Shown here piece by piece: positions 1 to 6,553 of a stretch of DNA of 13,182 nt. The stretch comes from Nanobdellota archaeon (GTDB lineage Archaea; Nanobdellota; Nanobdellia; SCGC-AAA011-G17; JAFCDX01), in NCBI GenBank assembly GCA_018816585.1, contig JAHIVQ010000042.1, positions 1-13,182 on the forward strand. Reading direction: 5' to 3'. How positions within the stretch are numbered: position 1 is the first letter of the stretch; each line of letters begins with the position of its first letter. The notes under the pieces are model-generated. The model saw nothing but the letters and a program-made list of their open reading frames with translations. It ran no database searches and had not been told where the DNA came from. A program made the translations under genes and the position numbers.

Positions 1-987
1 GTTATGATGCTTATTTTAAATTTATATCTTGGTGAAATAGTACTAAGCACAAAGGAAAATCATCAGCTTACAGGGTACGCAGGCAAGTATCTTGGTAAAA
101 ATGGAAAATATTTAATGTTTATTTCTGTTTTGATTGGAGATTATGGAGCTTTAATTGCATATTTAATTGGTGCTGGTTTTTCATTAAAAGCAATCTTTGG
201 TGGAAATCCCATATTATGGAGTTTTGTGTTCTTTTTTATTGCTGCATTTTTGGTTTTCAGGGGTATAAAAAAAATAAGCTTCTCAGAATTAATAGTTTGC
301 TCATTGATACTCTTAATTGTTGTTGTTTTAGGTTTTCTATCTGTAATTCATATAGATATTAATAATTTAACAACATTTAATCCATCAAATATGTTTATAC
401 CTTATGGGGTCATTATATTTGCATTTATGGGTTTATTAGCAATACCTGAGGCAAAAGAGATTTTGTATAAAGATAAAAAAGAGTTAAAAAAAGCTATATT
501 GATAGGAAGCATTATACCTATAATTATTTATTCTCTGTTCGCACTAATAATTGTTGGAGTTACGGGCGTAAACACAACAGAGATAGGTACAATAGGTCTT
601 GGAGATTATCTTGGATCTACTGCACTTGTGCTTGGAAATCTATTTGCTATATTTGCAATGTTCACATCATTTTTAGCTCTTGGTTTAGCAATGAAGGAGA
701 CATACAAATTTGATTTTAAATTATCTGAAGATTTGTCATTCTTTTTAGCAATGTTAATACCTCTTGGATTATTTTTAATACTAAGAAATGTTGCAACATT
801 CACCAAAGTGCTTAATTTTGCAGGTGTTTTTGCAGGAGGATTAGCAGGTTTGCTGGTGCTAGGAATGACTTTTAAAGCAGAAAAATCAAAAGAAAGAAAA
901 CCAGAATATTCAATGACAAAAAGTTTGTTACTAAAAATTTTCATTGCATTAATATTAATTGGGGGGGTAATATATAATTTAATATGA
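1..987 (+). CDS. Amino-acid permease of the APC superfamily (SdaC/tyrosine-permease-like), 5' partial
   Basis: Integral membrane transporter, probably importing an aromatic or hydroxy amino acid by ion coupling; the substrate is not readable from sequence. The frame is open to the window edge. The first ATG at position 4 lies inside what aligns with the second membrane helix of the family (LILNLYLGEIVL), so the true start and first helix are upstream. Family-like signatures are the LTGYAGKYLG loop and the following GDYGALIAYLIGAGFS helix. About nine further hydrophobic segments follow, ending in a short tail after a G7 run at 961-967. The stop overlaps the next gene's start by four bases (ATGA), implying translational coupling with the EamA transporter. 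Seen: membrane topology and motifs. Inferred: substrate class. Confidence 0.8.
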   Translation, partial: VMMLILNLYLGEIVLSTKENHQLTGYAGKYLGKNGKYLMFISVLIGDYGALIAYLIGAGFSLKAIFGGNPILWSFVFFFIAAFLVFRGIKKISFSELIVCSLILLIVVVLGFLSVIHIDINNLTTFNPSNMFIPYGVIIFAFMGLLAIPEAKEILYKDKKELKKAILIGSIIPIIIYSLFALIIVGVTGVNTTEIGTIGLGDYLGSTALVLGNLFAIFAMFTSFLALGLAMKETYKFDFKLSEDLSFFLAMLIPLGLFLILRNVATFTKVLNFAGVFAGGLAGLLVLGMTFKAEKSKERKPEYSMTKSLLLKIFIALILIGGVIYNLI

Positions 988-1865
988 TATGGATACTTTA
1001 TGCATTTCTGTCTGCAGTATTCAGCACAGTGTCAACAATATTTAGAAAAAGAACACTGATAAAAGAACACTCAATAACATTTCTTGCAACAAATAAAATA
1101 TTTCAGCTTATAATAGTCTGTGTGTTACTACCATTTATAAATTTTAAACTGGCTTTAAGTGTTTATGCTCTTATTGCAGTTATTGCTGTACTTGGTGTAG
1201 AAGGTGATATATTCTGGACAAAGGCGCTTAAAAGATTAAATATAAGTATAGCATCACCATTAACAAATATAAGTCCTGCTATTGTTGTTATACTTGCATA
1301 TTTTATACTTAATGAAAAAATAACAATACTTCAAATAATTGGTATAATATTCATTGTTCTAGGAGCTTATGTACTTGAAGCAGATCATAAATTTAGTGAT
1401 TTCAAAAGAGTTTATGAACATCTTAAAAATTCAAAATATTCTATAATGCTGTTCTTTTCTTTAATTATAGGGGCATTTTCCTCAATAGGAGAAAGATATG
1501 TTCTTGGTAATAATTTTTTGAAACCAATAACAATGCTGTTCTTTGTTTATTTATTTACTACAGTATTAATTGTTTCTATACAAGTGCTTGATGATAGAAA
1601 ATTAAAAAAAATAAAAAGAACAATGAAGCGTGCAAAACTACCTATATTCATAACTGCTGTTTCTGGATTATTGACAACAGCATTTTATTATCTTGCAATA
1701 AAAGATGCTTATATTTCCTTGGTAATGCCAATATTACTAACAAGCACACTGCTTACAACAGTACTTGGAGGACAATTTTTTAAAGAAGGTAATTTATTGT
1801 ATAAATCAATATCATGTATAATAATGTTAATTGGTGTAGCTTTAGTAATTGGAAGCTCTATTTAA
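984..1865 (+). CDS. EamA/DMT-family transporter
   Basis: A 293-residue membrane protein with about ten hydrophobic helices arranged as two EamA repeats, roughly residues 2-131 and 148-290. Each ends in the characteristic glycine-rich final helix (IIGIIFIVLGAYVLE and IIMLIGVALVIGSS). This drug/metabolite superfamily exports or exchanges small metabolites; length and ten-helix layout are normal. The start is fixed by the four-base ATGA overlap with the upstream permease, so the two are almost certainly one transcript. No substrate can be assigned. A charged linker (residues about 132-150, rich in K, E, D, H) separates the two halves, as usual for the family. Confidence 0.88.
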   Translation: MIWILYAFLSAVFSTVSTIFRKRTLIKEHSITFLATNKIFQLIIVCVLLPFINFKLALSVYALIAVIAVLGVEGDIFWTKALKRLNISIASPLTNISPAIVVILAYFILNEKITILQIIGIIFIVLGAYVLEADHKFSDFKRVYEHLKNSKYSIMLFFSLIIGAFSSIGERYVLGNNFLKPITMLFFVYLFTTVLIVSIQVLDDRKLKKIKRTMKRAKLPIFITAVSGLLTTAFYYLAIKDAYISLVMPILLTSTLLTTVLGGQFFKEGNLLYKSISCIIMLIGVALVIGSSI

Positions 1866-1873
1866 ACAGTTAA

Positions 1874-1901
1874 ACTTTTATATCATCATTTCTATAAAAG
1901 T
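1874..1901 (+). promoter_or_regulatory. TATA-like promoter within a 9-bp perfect inverted repeat upstream of the MscS gene
   Basis: The 38-base gap before the MscS-type gene holds CTTTTATAT (1875-1883), centred about 25 bases before the ATG at 1904. That spacing fits an archaeal TATA box driving a leaderless mRNA; no Shine-Dalgarno is present. The box lies in the left arm of a perfect inverted repeat, ACTTTTATA (1874-1882) and TATAAAAGT (1893-1901), with a 10-base spacer. The right arm sits just before the start codon. It could be a repressor operator, or chance in A+T-rich DNA. Confidence 0.6.
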
Positions 1902-1903
1902 AT

Positions 1904-2938
1904 ATGGATTTTACTGTAATTATAAAAAATGAATATCTTCAGGCACTAACAATTATTATTATTTCTCTAGTCTTTTCTTTTATAATAAATTTCATAATAA
2001 AAAATTACATTAAAAAATTAACAGAAAAAACAAAGACAGACCTTGATGATAAAATTATAGAGATTATTTCAAAACCAATTTATTTAATAATAATAAGTAT
2101 TGGTATTTATTTATCTGCAAAATCAATATCTTTGTTAAATACTTATTCTAATATAATAAATGCTTTATTCTTTATTGTGGGAGTATTTATAGTTACATAT
2201 ATTATTTCAAAATTATTTGGAGTCTTAATACCTTTCTGGTTTAAGGTACAAAAAAGATTTGAAAAAACCCCCAAACTGATAAACAAATTTATTAATGTAA
2301 TTATCTACATAATTGCGATATTAATACTCTTAAGCCATTTTAATATAAATATCAATCCATTAATTGCAACACTAGGTATTGGTGGATTGGCAGTTGGTCT
2401 TGCTTTGCAGAATACTTTAAGCAATTTTTTTGCAGGCCTACATCTTATATCAGACAAACCAATAAGAGTAGGTGATTTCATTGAACTGCAGGACGGAAAT
2501 ATTTCAGGTTATGTTGAGGATATAGGATGGAGATCAACAAGAATAAAGAAATTAGCTAATGCCATAATTATAATACCAAATTCAAAACTTGCTGAATCTA
2601 TAATAATCAATAATTCATTACCTGAGCAAGAAATAGCTGCCTTAGTGCAATGCGGCGTATCTTATAAATCAGATCTTAAAAAAGTAGAGAAAGTAACCAT
2701 AGATGTAGCAAGAAATATACAAAAAACAGTTGATGGTGCTGTAAAAAATTTTGAACCATTCATAAGATATAATAATTTTGGAGATTCCAACATAAATTTT
2801 ACAATAATTTTGAGAGTGGAAAAAATTGTTAATAAATATATAGTAATTCATGAATTCATAAAGGCGCTTAAAGAAAGATATGATAAAGAGAAAATAGAGA
2901 TATCATGGCCTGTAAGAAAAGTATATATGGAAAAATAA
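1904..2938 (+). CDS. MscS-family small-conductance mechanosensitive channel
   Basis: A 344-residue channel that opens under membrane tension to release solutes during osmotic downshock. Hydrophobic segments lie near residues 12-33, 57-74, 86-110 and 129-148. The pore helix is at about 154-182, with the family signature of small/Gly-rich residues (ATLGIGGLAVGLALQNTLSN). The beta domain follows at once (DKPIRVGDFIEL, then the GYVEDIGWRSTRIK strand pair and the IIPNSKLAES segment). The cytosolic alpha/beta domain runs to the end. The extra helices before the pore make it a YnaI-like rather than minimal three-helix MscS. It has its own upstream TATA box and ends in a T-rich region facing the toxin-antitoxin remnant. 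The start is supported by promoter spacing. Confidence 0.93.
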   Translation: MDFTVIIKNEYLQALTIIIISLVFSFIINFIIKNYIKKLTEKTKTDLDDKIIEIISKPIYLIIISIGIYLSAKSISLLNTYSNIINALFFIVGVFIVTYIISKLFGVLIPFWFKVQKRFEKTPKLINKFINVIIYIIAILILLSHFNININPLIATLGIGGLAVGLALQNTLSNFFAGLHLISDKPIRVGDFIELQDGNISGYVEDIGWRSTRIKKLANAIIIIPNSKLAESIIINNSLPEQEIAALVQCGVSYKSDLKKVEKVTIDVARNIQKTVDGAVKNFEPFIRYNNFGDSNINFTIILRVEKIVNKYIVIHEFIKALKERYDKEKIEISWPVRKVYMEK

Positions 2939-2955
2939 TTACTTTTAAATTTTGG

Positions 2956-2962
2956 TTTTTTT
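2956..2962 (+). terminator. Oligo-T tract, possible archaeal terminator of the MscS gene
   Basis: A run of seven T lies 18 bases after the MscS stop, in a T-rich stretch without an obvious stem. Archaeal polymerase often stops at such tracts. Weak evidence in A+T-rich DNA. Confidence 0.35.
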
Positions 2963-2965
2963 AAT

Positions 2966-3028
2966 TTAATTATAAATATTTCTCCTATGGCCAATTTCAA
3001 TAACTAAGATTATCAATTTATCTTCTTG
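2966..3028 (-). pseudogene. Remnant of the C-terminus of a RelE/ParE-family toxin
   Basis: On the minus strand the gap after the small zinc-site gene has an open stretch of 20 codons, bounded by TAG (3031-3029) and ending with TAA (2968-2966). It reads QEDKLIILVIEIGHRRNIYN. This closely matches the last strand and tail of RelE-type toxins, where a Y-x-I-x-(E/D)-D-x-L-x-I-L-x-x-x-I-G-H-R-x-x-x-Y pattern is typical; the IGHRR..Y ending is the telling part. The rest of the toxin is absent: upstream DNA is occupied by the 78-residue gene in another frame. It is therefore a fragment left by insertion or deletion, not a functional gene. It overlaps the end of the neighbouring gene by 16 bases. Seen: the peptide. 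Inferred: its origin. Confidence 0.62.
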
Positions 3029-3249
3029 CTAAATTTTTTTATATCCTTTTTTATAGGTTTATCATTTTTATTTAAAATATAAAAACCTATATCTTTTTCT
3101 ATTGGTTTTCCATTTTTTAATTTTAATTTATAATGTTTTTTGCATACATACATCCAATTTTTGTGTATTCTATACATTTCAGCATAAGCATAACTATTAC
3201 AATTTGCTACATCACAACAATATTTATTATATTTAATCTTTATTTTCAT
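3013..3249 (-). CDS. Small Cys/His zinc-site protein, third gene of the vapBC unit
   Basis: A 78-residue, lysine-rich protein of no family I can name. Residues 12-39 carry C12-x4-C17 and C36-x2-H39 around an aromatic core (WMYVCKKH), a spacing expected of a small treble-clef or ribbon zinc site. C11 gives a second cysteine at the first position. The C-terminal part repeats a short motif, KPIEKDI and KPIKKDI about 15 residues apart. The start lies one base after the stop of the broken VapC frame, so it would be co-transcribed with vapBC. The high positive charge and zinc site suggest nucleic-acid or protein binding, which is inference. It may be a passenger inserted into the locus, since a RelE fragment follows directly. 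Confidence 0.6.
   Translation of the reverse strand: MKIKIKYNKYCCDVANCNSYAYAEMYRIHKNWMYVCKKHYKLKLKNGKPIEKDIGFYILNKNDKPIKKDIKKFSKKIN
3052..3091. repeat. 9-bp perfect inverted repeat inside the small zinc-site gene
   Basis: TATAGGTTT (3052-3060) and AAACCTATA (3083-3091) are perfect complements with a 22-base loop. An overlapping alternative pairing exists between AAAACC (3082-3087) and GGTTTT (3104-3109). It may reflect only the short KPI-KDI protein repeat and A+T bias. Confidence 0.3.
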
Positions 3250-3250
3250 T

Positions 3251-3666
3251 TTAATAACCTCTTAAAAGTTCTATAATTTCTTTGGTATTTATAATCTTAA
3301 TCTTTGTTTGCTCTTTCAATTTTTTATCATCAGACCAAATAATACTATCAGGATATGCTAAAGCACAAGCAATAAAATTTATATCATTGATATCTATATT
3401 TTTTATAATGTTTAATGCATCTTCTTTAAAGGGGAGTAAAATATCATTTGGTACAATCATAACTTTCTTAAGTATCAATTGTAAAACAATATTGAAATTT
3501 TCTTTATCTATTCCAGATTTTTTTAATAATTCATCCTTATGAAGTTCCATTTCTTCAAATATAAATTCAGGAAAAAAAAATTATCATATTTTACAAGAAT
3601 TTGTCTTGTAACTGAATCCTTAATTAACGCAGAAAATAAAATATTTGAATCGATAATTATTCTCAC
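3251..3666 (-). pseudogene. vapC: VapC-like PIN-domain toxin broken by a frameshift at an A9 run
   Basis: PIN-domain ribonuclease toxin partner of the upstream VapB. Translation from GTG (3666-3664), overlapping the VapB stop as GTGA, gives MRIIIDSNILFSALIKDSV and runs to a homopolymer of nine A on the + strand (3572-3580). There the frame shifts. Adding one base restores a 138-residue protein continuing F-F-P-E-F-I-F-E-E into the 99-residue downstream frame. The restored protein keeps all the acidic PIN residues: D6, E38/E39, D95 and D113 or D114 in WSDD. Without correction only a 99-residue fragment lacking D6 could be made from an internal ATG (3550). Possible causes are true decay, phase variation at the run, ribosomal slippage, or a base-count error in the homopolymer. 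The rest of the frame is clean, which argues for a recent event or an error. Confidence 0.82.
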
Positions 3667-3884
3667 ATAAGAAACCTCTTTGTAGCTAAAGATTTTATTT
3701 TTTTATCGAATTCGTCAACATCTTTTTGAGTAAGCTTACTTTTAGCAATAATTTTATCCATAAGTTCTAAATCCTCTATTTTTTGTTCTATTGCTTTTCT
3801 CGCAACTTCACTCCATCTTATATCAGTATGATGTTTCATTTTTCCATTCAATTCATCAGGTATTGATAATGTTATATTAGTCAT
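3663..3884 (-). CDS. vapB: VapB-type antitoxin with ribbon-helix-helix domain
   Basis: A 73-residue antitoxin. Residues 2-35 form a ribbon-helix-helix DNA-binding unit (ITLSIPDELNGKMK strand and helix, then WSEVARKAIEQKI helix). The charged C-terminal tail (about 36-73, rich in K, D, E) is the usual toxin-binding segment. It binds and blocks the PIN toxin encoded directly downstream and normally represses its own promoter. The start is well supported by an AAGGAGA Shine-Dalgarno (3895-3889) a few bases upstream. Its stop overlaps the GTG of the toxin gene. The antitoxin is intact while the toxin frame is broken, a common end state for such modules. Confidence 0.87.
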   Translation of the reverse strand: MTNITLSIPDELNGKMKHHTDIRWSEVARKAIEQKIEDLELMDKIIAKSKLTQKDVDEFDKKIKSLATKRFLM

Positions 3885-3888
3885 ATTT

Positions 3889-3936
3889 TCTCCTTATGTG
3901 TTTACAAATAAATAAGTGATAACACATATATAAACC
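3889..3936 (-). promoter_or_regulatory. vapB promoter, ribosome-binding site and possible operator
   Basis: Reading the minus strand, GGTTTATATAT (3936-3926) is a strong archaeal TATA box. Initiation about 26 bases downstream falls near 3904 and leaves a short leader with AAGGAGA (3895-3889) before the ATG at 3884. A perfect 6-bp inverted repeat, TGTGTT (3897-3902) and AACACA (3921-3926), flanks the expected start of transcription. That is a plausible site for autorepression by the ribbon-helix-helix protein. Confidence 0.65.
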
Positions 3937-3939
3937 TTT

Positions 3940-5325
3940 CTATTTTAATAACTTCTTTAGAATTTCATTAACTTTTTTAATATCTGCTTGTCCTTTTGTT
4001 TTTTTCATTATAATACCAGATAAAAAGAATAGTGATTTTTCATTACCTAATTTGTAATCATCTGCTGCTTTTTTATTCTGTTCAATTGCCTCTTTGCACA
4101 AGATTTCAAGTTCTTTATCACCAGAAACAATTTTAATTCCTTGTTGTTTTACATATTCTTTTGGAGAAAATGGTTTTTCAATTAATTGCTCCATTAATTT
4201 CTGTCCAACTCTCTCTGTTATTTGTTTCTTATCAACTAATTCAAGTAATTCAATTAAATGTGTTTCATCTATTTCAAGATCATGTAAATTTATTTCATTG
4301 TATTCAACAACTCTTATTAGTTCACGACGTAACCATTTTGCTGCTAGTATTGGATCTATTTTTTTAGCAACTTTTTCAAATAAATCGGCTAATAAATATT
4401 CTGCTGCAATAGTTTCTGCATCTTCTTTGTTTAATTTAAATGTTTTAATATAACGCTCAACTTTTTCATGAGCCAATTCAGGAATAGATTTTTTTATTTC
4501 ATCTAAATATTTATTTGTTATATCAATTGGTACTAAATCACATTCCGTGATATATCCGTAATCTTGCTCTTCCTCTTTTGATCTCTGAAATACTGTTATT
4601 TGCTTGTCTGTATCCCATCCTCTAGTTTCCCTTTTAATTTCATTTCCATCTTCAAGTTCTTTTTTTTGCCTTGCTATTTCATATTTTAATGCAGATTCAA
4701 TCTCCTTGAAACCAGAGATATTCTTTATTTCAACCCTGTTATGACCTTTAATTGAAATATTAGCATCAGCTCTTATTGGACCCTTTGCTGAATCGTAAAT
4801 ACCAAGATAATTAACAATAGTAATTAATTTGTTTAAAAACTCACGAGCCTCTTCAGGGCTTTCCATTTCCGGCTCTGTTACAACTTCCACTAATGGAATT
4901 CCTGCCCTGTTATAATCAACCAGACAAAAAGAACCTTTATGAATTAATGAACCAGGATCTTCCTCTACATGAGCTCTTGTAAGATTTATCTTCTTTCCAG
5001 AACTTAAATTTATAAATCCTTTACTAGCCAAAGGAATTTCATACTGTGTTCTTTGAAATCCAGCTGGCAGGTCAGGATATTCATAGGACTTACGAGAAAA
5101 AATAACCTCTTTTGCAATATCAAATTTTAATGCAACTGCCAGTCTCAAAGCATATTCCAATACTTTTTTGTTTAAAACAGGTTTAGAACCTGGCATCGCT
5201 AAACACACAGGACACGTATGAGTATTAGGTTCTGCATTTTCATCTGGTAATGCACACCCACAAAATATTTTTGTGTCTACTAAATTAATTGGGATATGCG
5301 CTTCCAGACCTATAATTACATTCAT
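3940..5325 (-). CDS. gatB: Aspartyl/glutamyl-tRNA amidotransferase subunit B
   Basis: GatB is the kinase-like subunit of GatCAB. It phosphorylates the side chain of misacylated Asp-tRNA(Asn) or Glu-tRNA(Gln) and transfers ammonia made by GatA. The 461-residue protein opens with the GLEAH motif (E8, H10, metal/ATP site). A zinc site follows (C22-x-C24 and C38-x2-C41 within FCGC...CPVC), then YPDLPAGFQ, the HVEEDPG segment and NRAGIPLVEVVTEPE. The C-terminal YqeY-like tail, which contacts tRNA, is present and ends in KKTKGQA...VNEILKKL. Length is slightly short but nothing essential appears lost. The start overlaps the CYTH gene stop (ATGA). It lies about 4 kb from gatA and in a different operon from gatC-gatA. 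Confidence 0.97.
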   Translation of the reverse strand: MNVIIGLEAHIPINLVDTKIFCGCALPDENAEPNTHTCPVCLAMPGSKPVLNKKVLEYALRLAVALKFDIAKEVIFSRKSYEYPDLPAGFQRTQYEIPLASKGFINLSSGKKINLTRAHVEEDPGSLIHKGSFCLVDYNRAGIPLVEVVTEPEMESPEEAREFLNKLITIVNYLGIYDSAKGPIRADANISIKGHNRVEIKNISGFKEIESALKYEIARQKKELEDGNEIKRETRGWDTDKQITVFQRSKEEEQDYGYITECDLVPIDITNKYLDEIKKSIPELAHEKVERYIKTFKLNKEDAETIAAEYLLADLFEKVAKKIDPILAAKWLRRELIRVVEYNEINLHDLEIDETHLIELLELVDKKQITERVGQKLMEQLIEKPFSPKEYVKQQGIKIVSGDKELEILCKEAIEQNKKAADDYKLGNEKSLFFLSGIIMKKTKGQADIKKVNEILKKLLK

Positions 5326-5849
5326 ACTAAATCTCTCCAGTTTTGTTTATAAAATTCAAATTTATCCTTAAATATTTGAGATGGTGTTTCTTTTATATTT
5401 AACTCTTTTAGTTTTTTTATTAATTCTTTATAAACTGATTCTTTATGTTCATCATCTGACATTTTTTCAAGTTCAATAATATAACCATAACCTTTTGTAT
5501 TATCTATTGTTACCTTTACATTATTCCAATTATACTGCATTCTCTTTCTAAACCATTTTATCTCTATACTAAATCCAAGAGTTTCAAATAGATTTACTAT
5601 CTTGTCAAAGTCCTCTTTTGGAATTTTTATTTCAAGTTCTTTCCTATATTTATCATGTATCTGACCCTCTTTAAACCAGATTTTAGAAAAGAAGTTATTT
5701 TGCTGCACTCTTAAGTCTTTTTCACCTGAAAAATAATAAGTTATTTGATAATCATCTTTTACAAATTCAGCATTCTTTTTCATAAATTCTATTAAATTCT
5801 TGTATTCCTGCTCTGTTATAAAAGATCTTGTTTCAACTTCTATATCCAT
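5322..5849 (-). CDS. CYTH-domain protein (CyaB/triphosphate-phosphohydrolase-like)
   Basis: A 175-residue protein of the triphosphate tunnel metalloenzyme (CYTH) superfamily, whose members hydrolyse or cyclise triphosphate substrates using divalent metal. The N-terminal signature is present as E4-V-E6-T-R8, an ExExR variant of the usual ExExK. Other charged strands expected to line the tunnel are visible: LRVQQ around 46-50, YRKELEIKI at 68-76, RKRMQY at 101-106, VKVTID at 111-116 and GYIIELEKM at 122-130. This pattern supports a closed eight-stranded tunnel. The substrate is unknown; thiamine triphosphate, tripolyphosphate and cyclic AMP formation occur among relatives. It is the first gene of the unit with gatB, overlapping it by four bases, and has its own TATA-like box. 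Confidence 0.82.
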   Translation of the reverse strand: MDIEVETRSFITEQEYKNLIEFMKKNAEFVKDDYQITYYFSGEKDLRVQQNNFFSKIWFKEGQIHDKYRKELEIKIPKEDFDKIVNLFETLGFSIEIKWFRKRMQYNWNNVKVTIDNTKGYGYIIELEKMSDDEHKESVYKELIKKLKELNIKETPSQIFKDKFEFYKQNWRDLV

Positions 5850-5870
5850 AATTAGTATTATTTAATATTC

Positions 5871-5880
5871 TTTAAATAGG
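5871..5880 (-). promoter_or_regulatory. TATA-like box for the CYTH-gatB unit
   Basis: On the minus strand CTATTTAAAG is centred about 26 bases before the ATG at 5849, with AAAAC upstream as a possible BRE. That spacing predicts a leaderless transcript. It shares the 89-base divergent region with the promoter of the DUF4013 gene. Confidence 0.5.
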
Positions 5881-5884
5881 TTTT

Positions 5885-5930
5885 GGAAAAGCTTTTAAAC
5901 ACAGAAATCAAGAGAAAATAATTAGGAGGT
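5885..5930 (+). promoter_or_regulatory. Promoter and strong Shine-Dalgarno of the DUF4013 gene
   Basis: GGAAAAG followed by CTTTTAAAC (5885-5900) resembles BRE plus TATA. It contains the 10-base palindrome AAAAGCTTTT (5887-5896). Transcription would begin near 5922, just before AGGAGGT (5924-5930), a near-perfect match to the archaeal anti-Shine-Dalgarno and the best in the window. Its spacing picks the ATG at 5939 over the out-of-frame ATG at 5935. Confidence 0.62.
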
Positions 5931-5938
5931 GTTGATGA

Positions 5939-6553
5939 ATGGATTACCAGTCAGCATTTAAAAAACCGTTTTTGGATATTAAAAAATTAGTAATAGGGAT
6001 TCTTTTAAGTATTATTCCAATAGTAAGTTTCTTTTCAGTAGGTTATGTTCTTGAAGTAGCAAAATCAACTATACAAAAGAAAAAAGATCTTCCAGAATGG
6101 ACAAACTGGAAAGAATTGTTTGTACATGGTTTAATTGGAACTGCAATAGGAATAATATATGCTATACCAGCAGTAATAATTGGTTTATTAGCAATTGGCG
6201 GAGGATTACTTAAAGGACTTGTAACAAATAGTGTTTTAAGTGGTATTAAAACAGGAGCTCCATTATTAATAGCAGCTATTTTACTATTGCTTGTATCAAG
6301 TTATATTGCTCCAATGGCAATAATAGCATATGCAAAATCTTGGAAATTTAAGGATGCTTTTAATTTCAGTGATATTTTCAAGAAAATAATGACAAGCAAA
6401 TACTTGATAGTATGGATATTATCAATGGTTGTAAGTGTAGTAGCTCTTGGTATATTTGCAGTAATTCCTTTAGTAGGAAGTGCTATTGCTAGCTTTACAA
6501 CAGCAGTAATATTTATGACTCTATTTGCTCAGGTATACACAGAAGTAAAATGA
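5939..6553 (+). CDS. DUF4013-family integral membrane protein
   Basis: A 204-residue membrane protein. It has a helix near 14-40 (LVIGILLSIIPIVSFFSVGYVL), a conserved soluble turn containing LPEWTNWKELFVHGL, and further long hydrophobic segments at about 66-92, 108-135 and 152-200. Poly-Gly/Ala helices and the LPEW.....F..G motif are typical of DUF4013, a family found mainly in archaea with no established function. It is the first gene of a group running DUF4013, lipoprotein, rlmH with four-base overlaps. A strong Shine-Dalgarno fixes the start at 5939. A role in envelope organisation or transport is only a guess from the neighbouring lipoprotein. Confidence 0.82.
   Translation: MDYQSAFKKPFLDIKKLVIGILLSIIPIVSFFSVGYVLEVAKSTIQKKKDLPEWTNWKELFVHGLIGTAIGIIYAIPAVIIGLLAIGGGLLKGLVTNSVLSGIKTGAPLLIAAILLLLVSSYIAPMAIIAYAKSWKFKDAFNFSDIFKKIMTSKYLIVWILSMVVSVVALGIFAVIPLVGSAIASFTTAVIFMTLFAQVYTEVK

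Noticed and set aside
4..6. ATG at the window start as the true start of the permease
   Set aside because: The frame is open upstream and the first visible residues match the second helix of the family, so the gene begins outside the window.
606..944. 112-codon minus-strand open frame opposite the permease
   Set aside because: It is antisense to a clear membrane protein and shows low-complexity Lys/Asn/Ser composition with no motif.
4094..4453. 119-codon plus-strand open frame inside gatB
   Set aside because: It is a Ser/Ile/Phe-rich shadow of a well-conserved gene on the other strand.
5935..5937. ATG four bases before the chosen DUF4013 start
   Set aside because: It is out of frame with the 204-residue protein; the Shine-Dalgarno spacing suits 5939.
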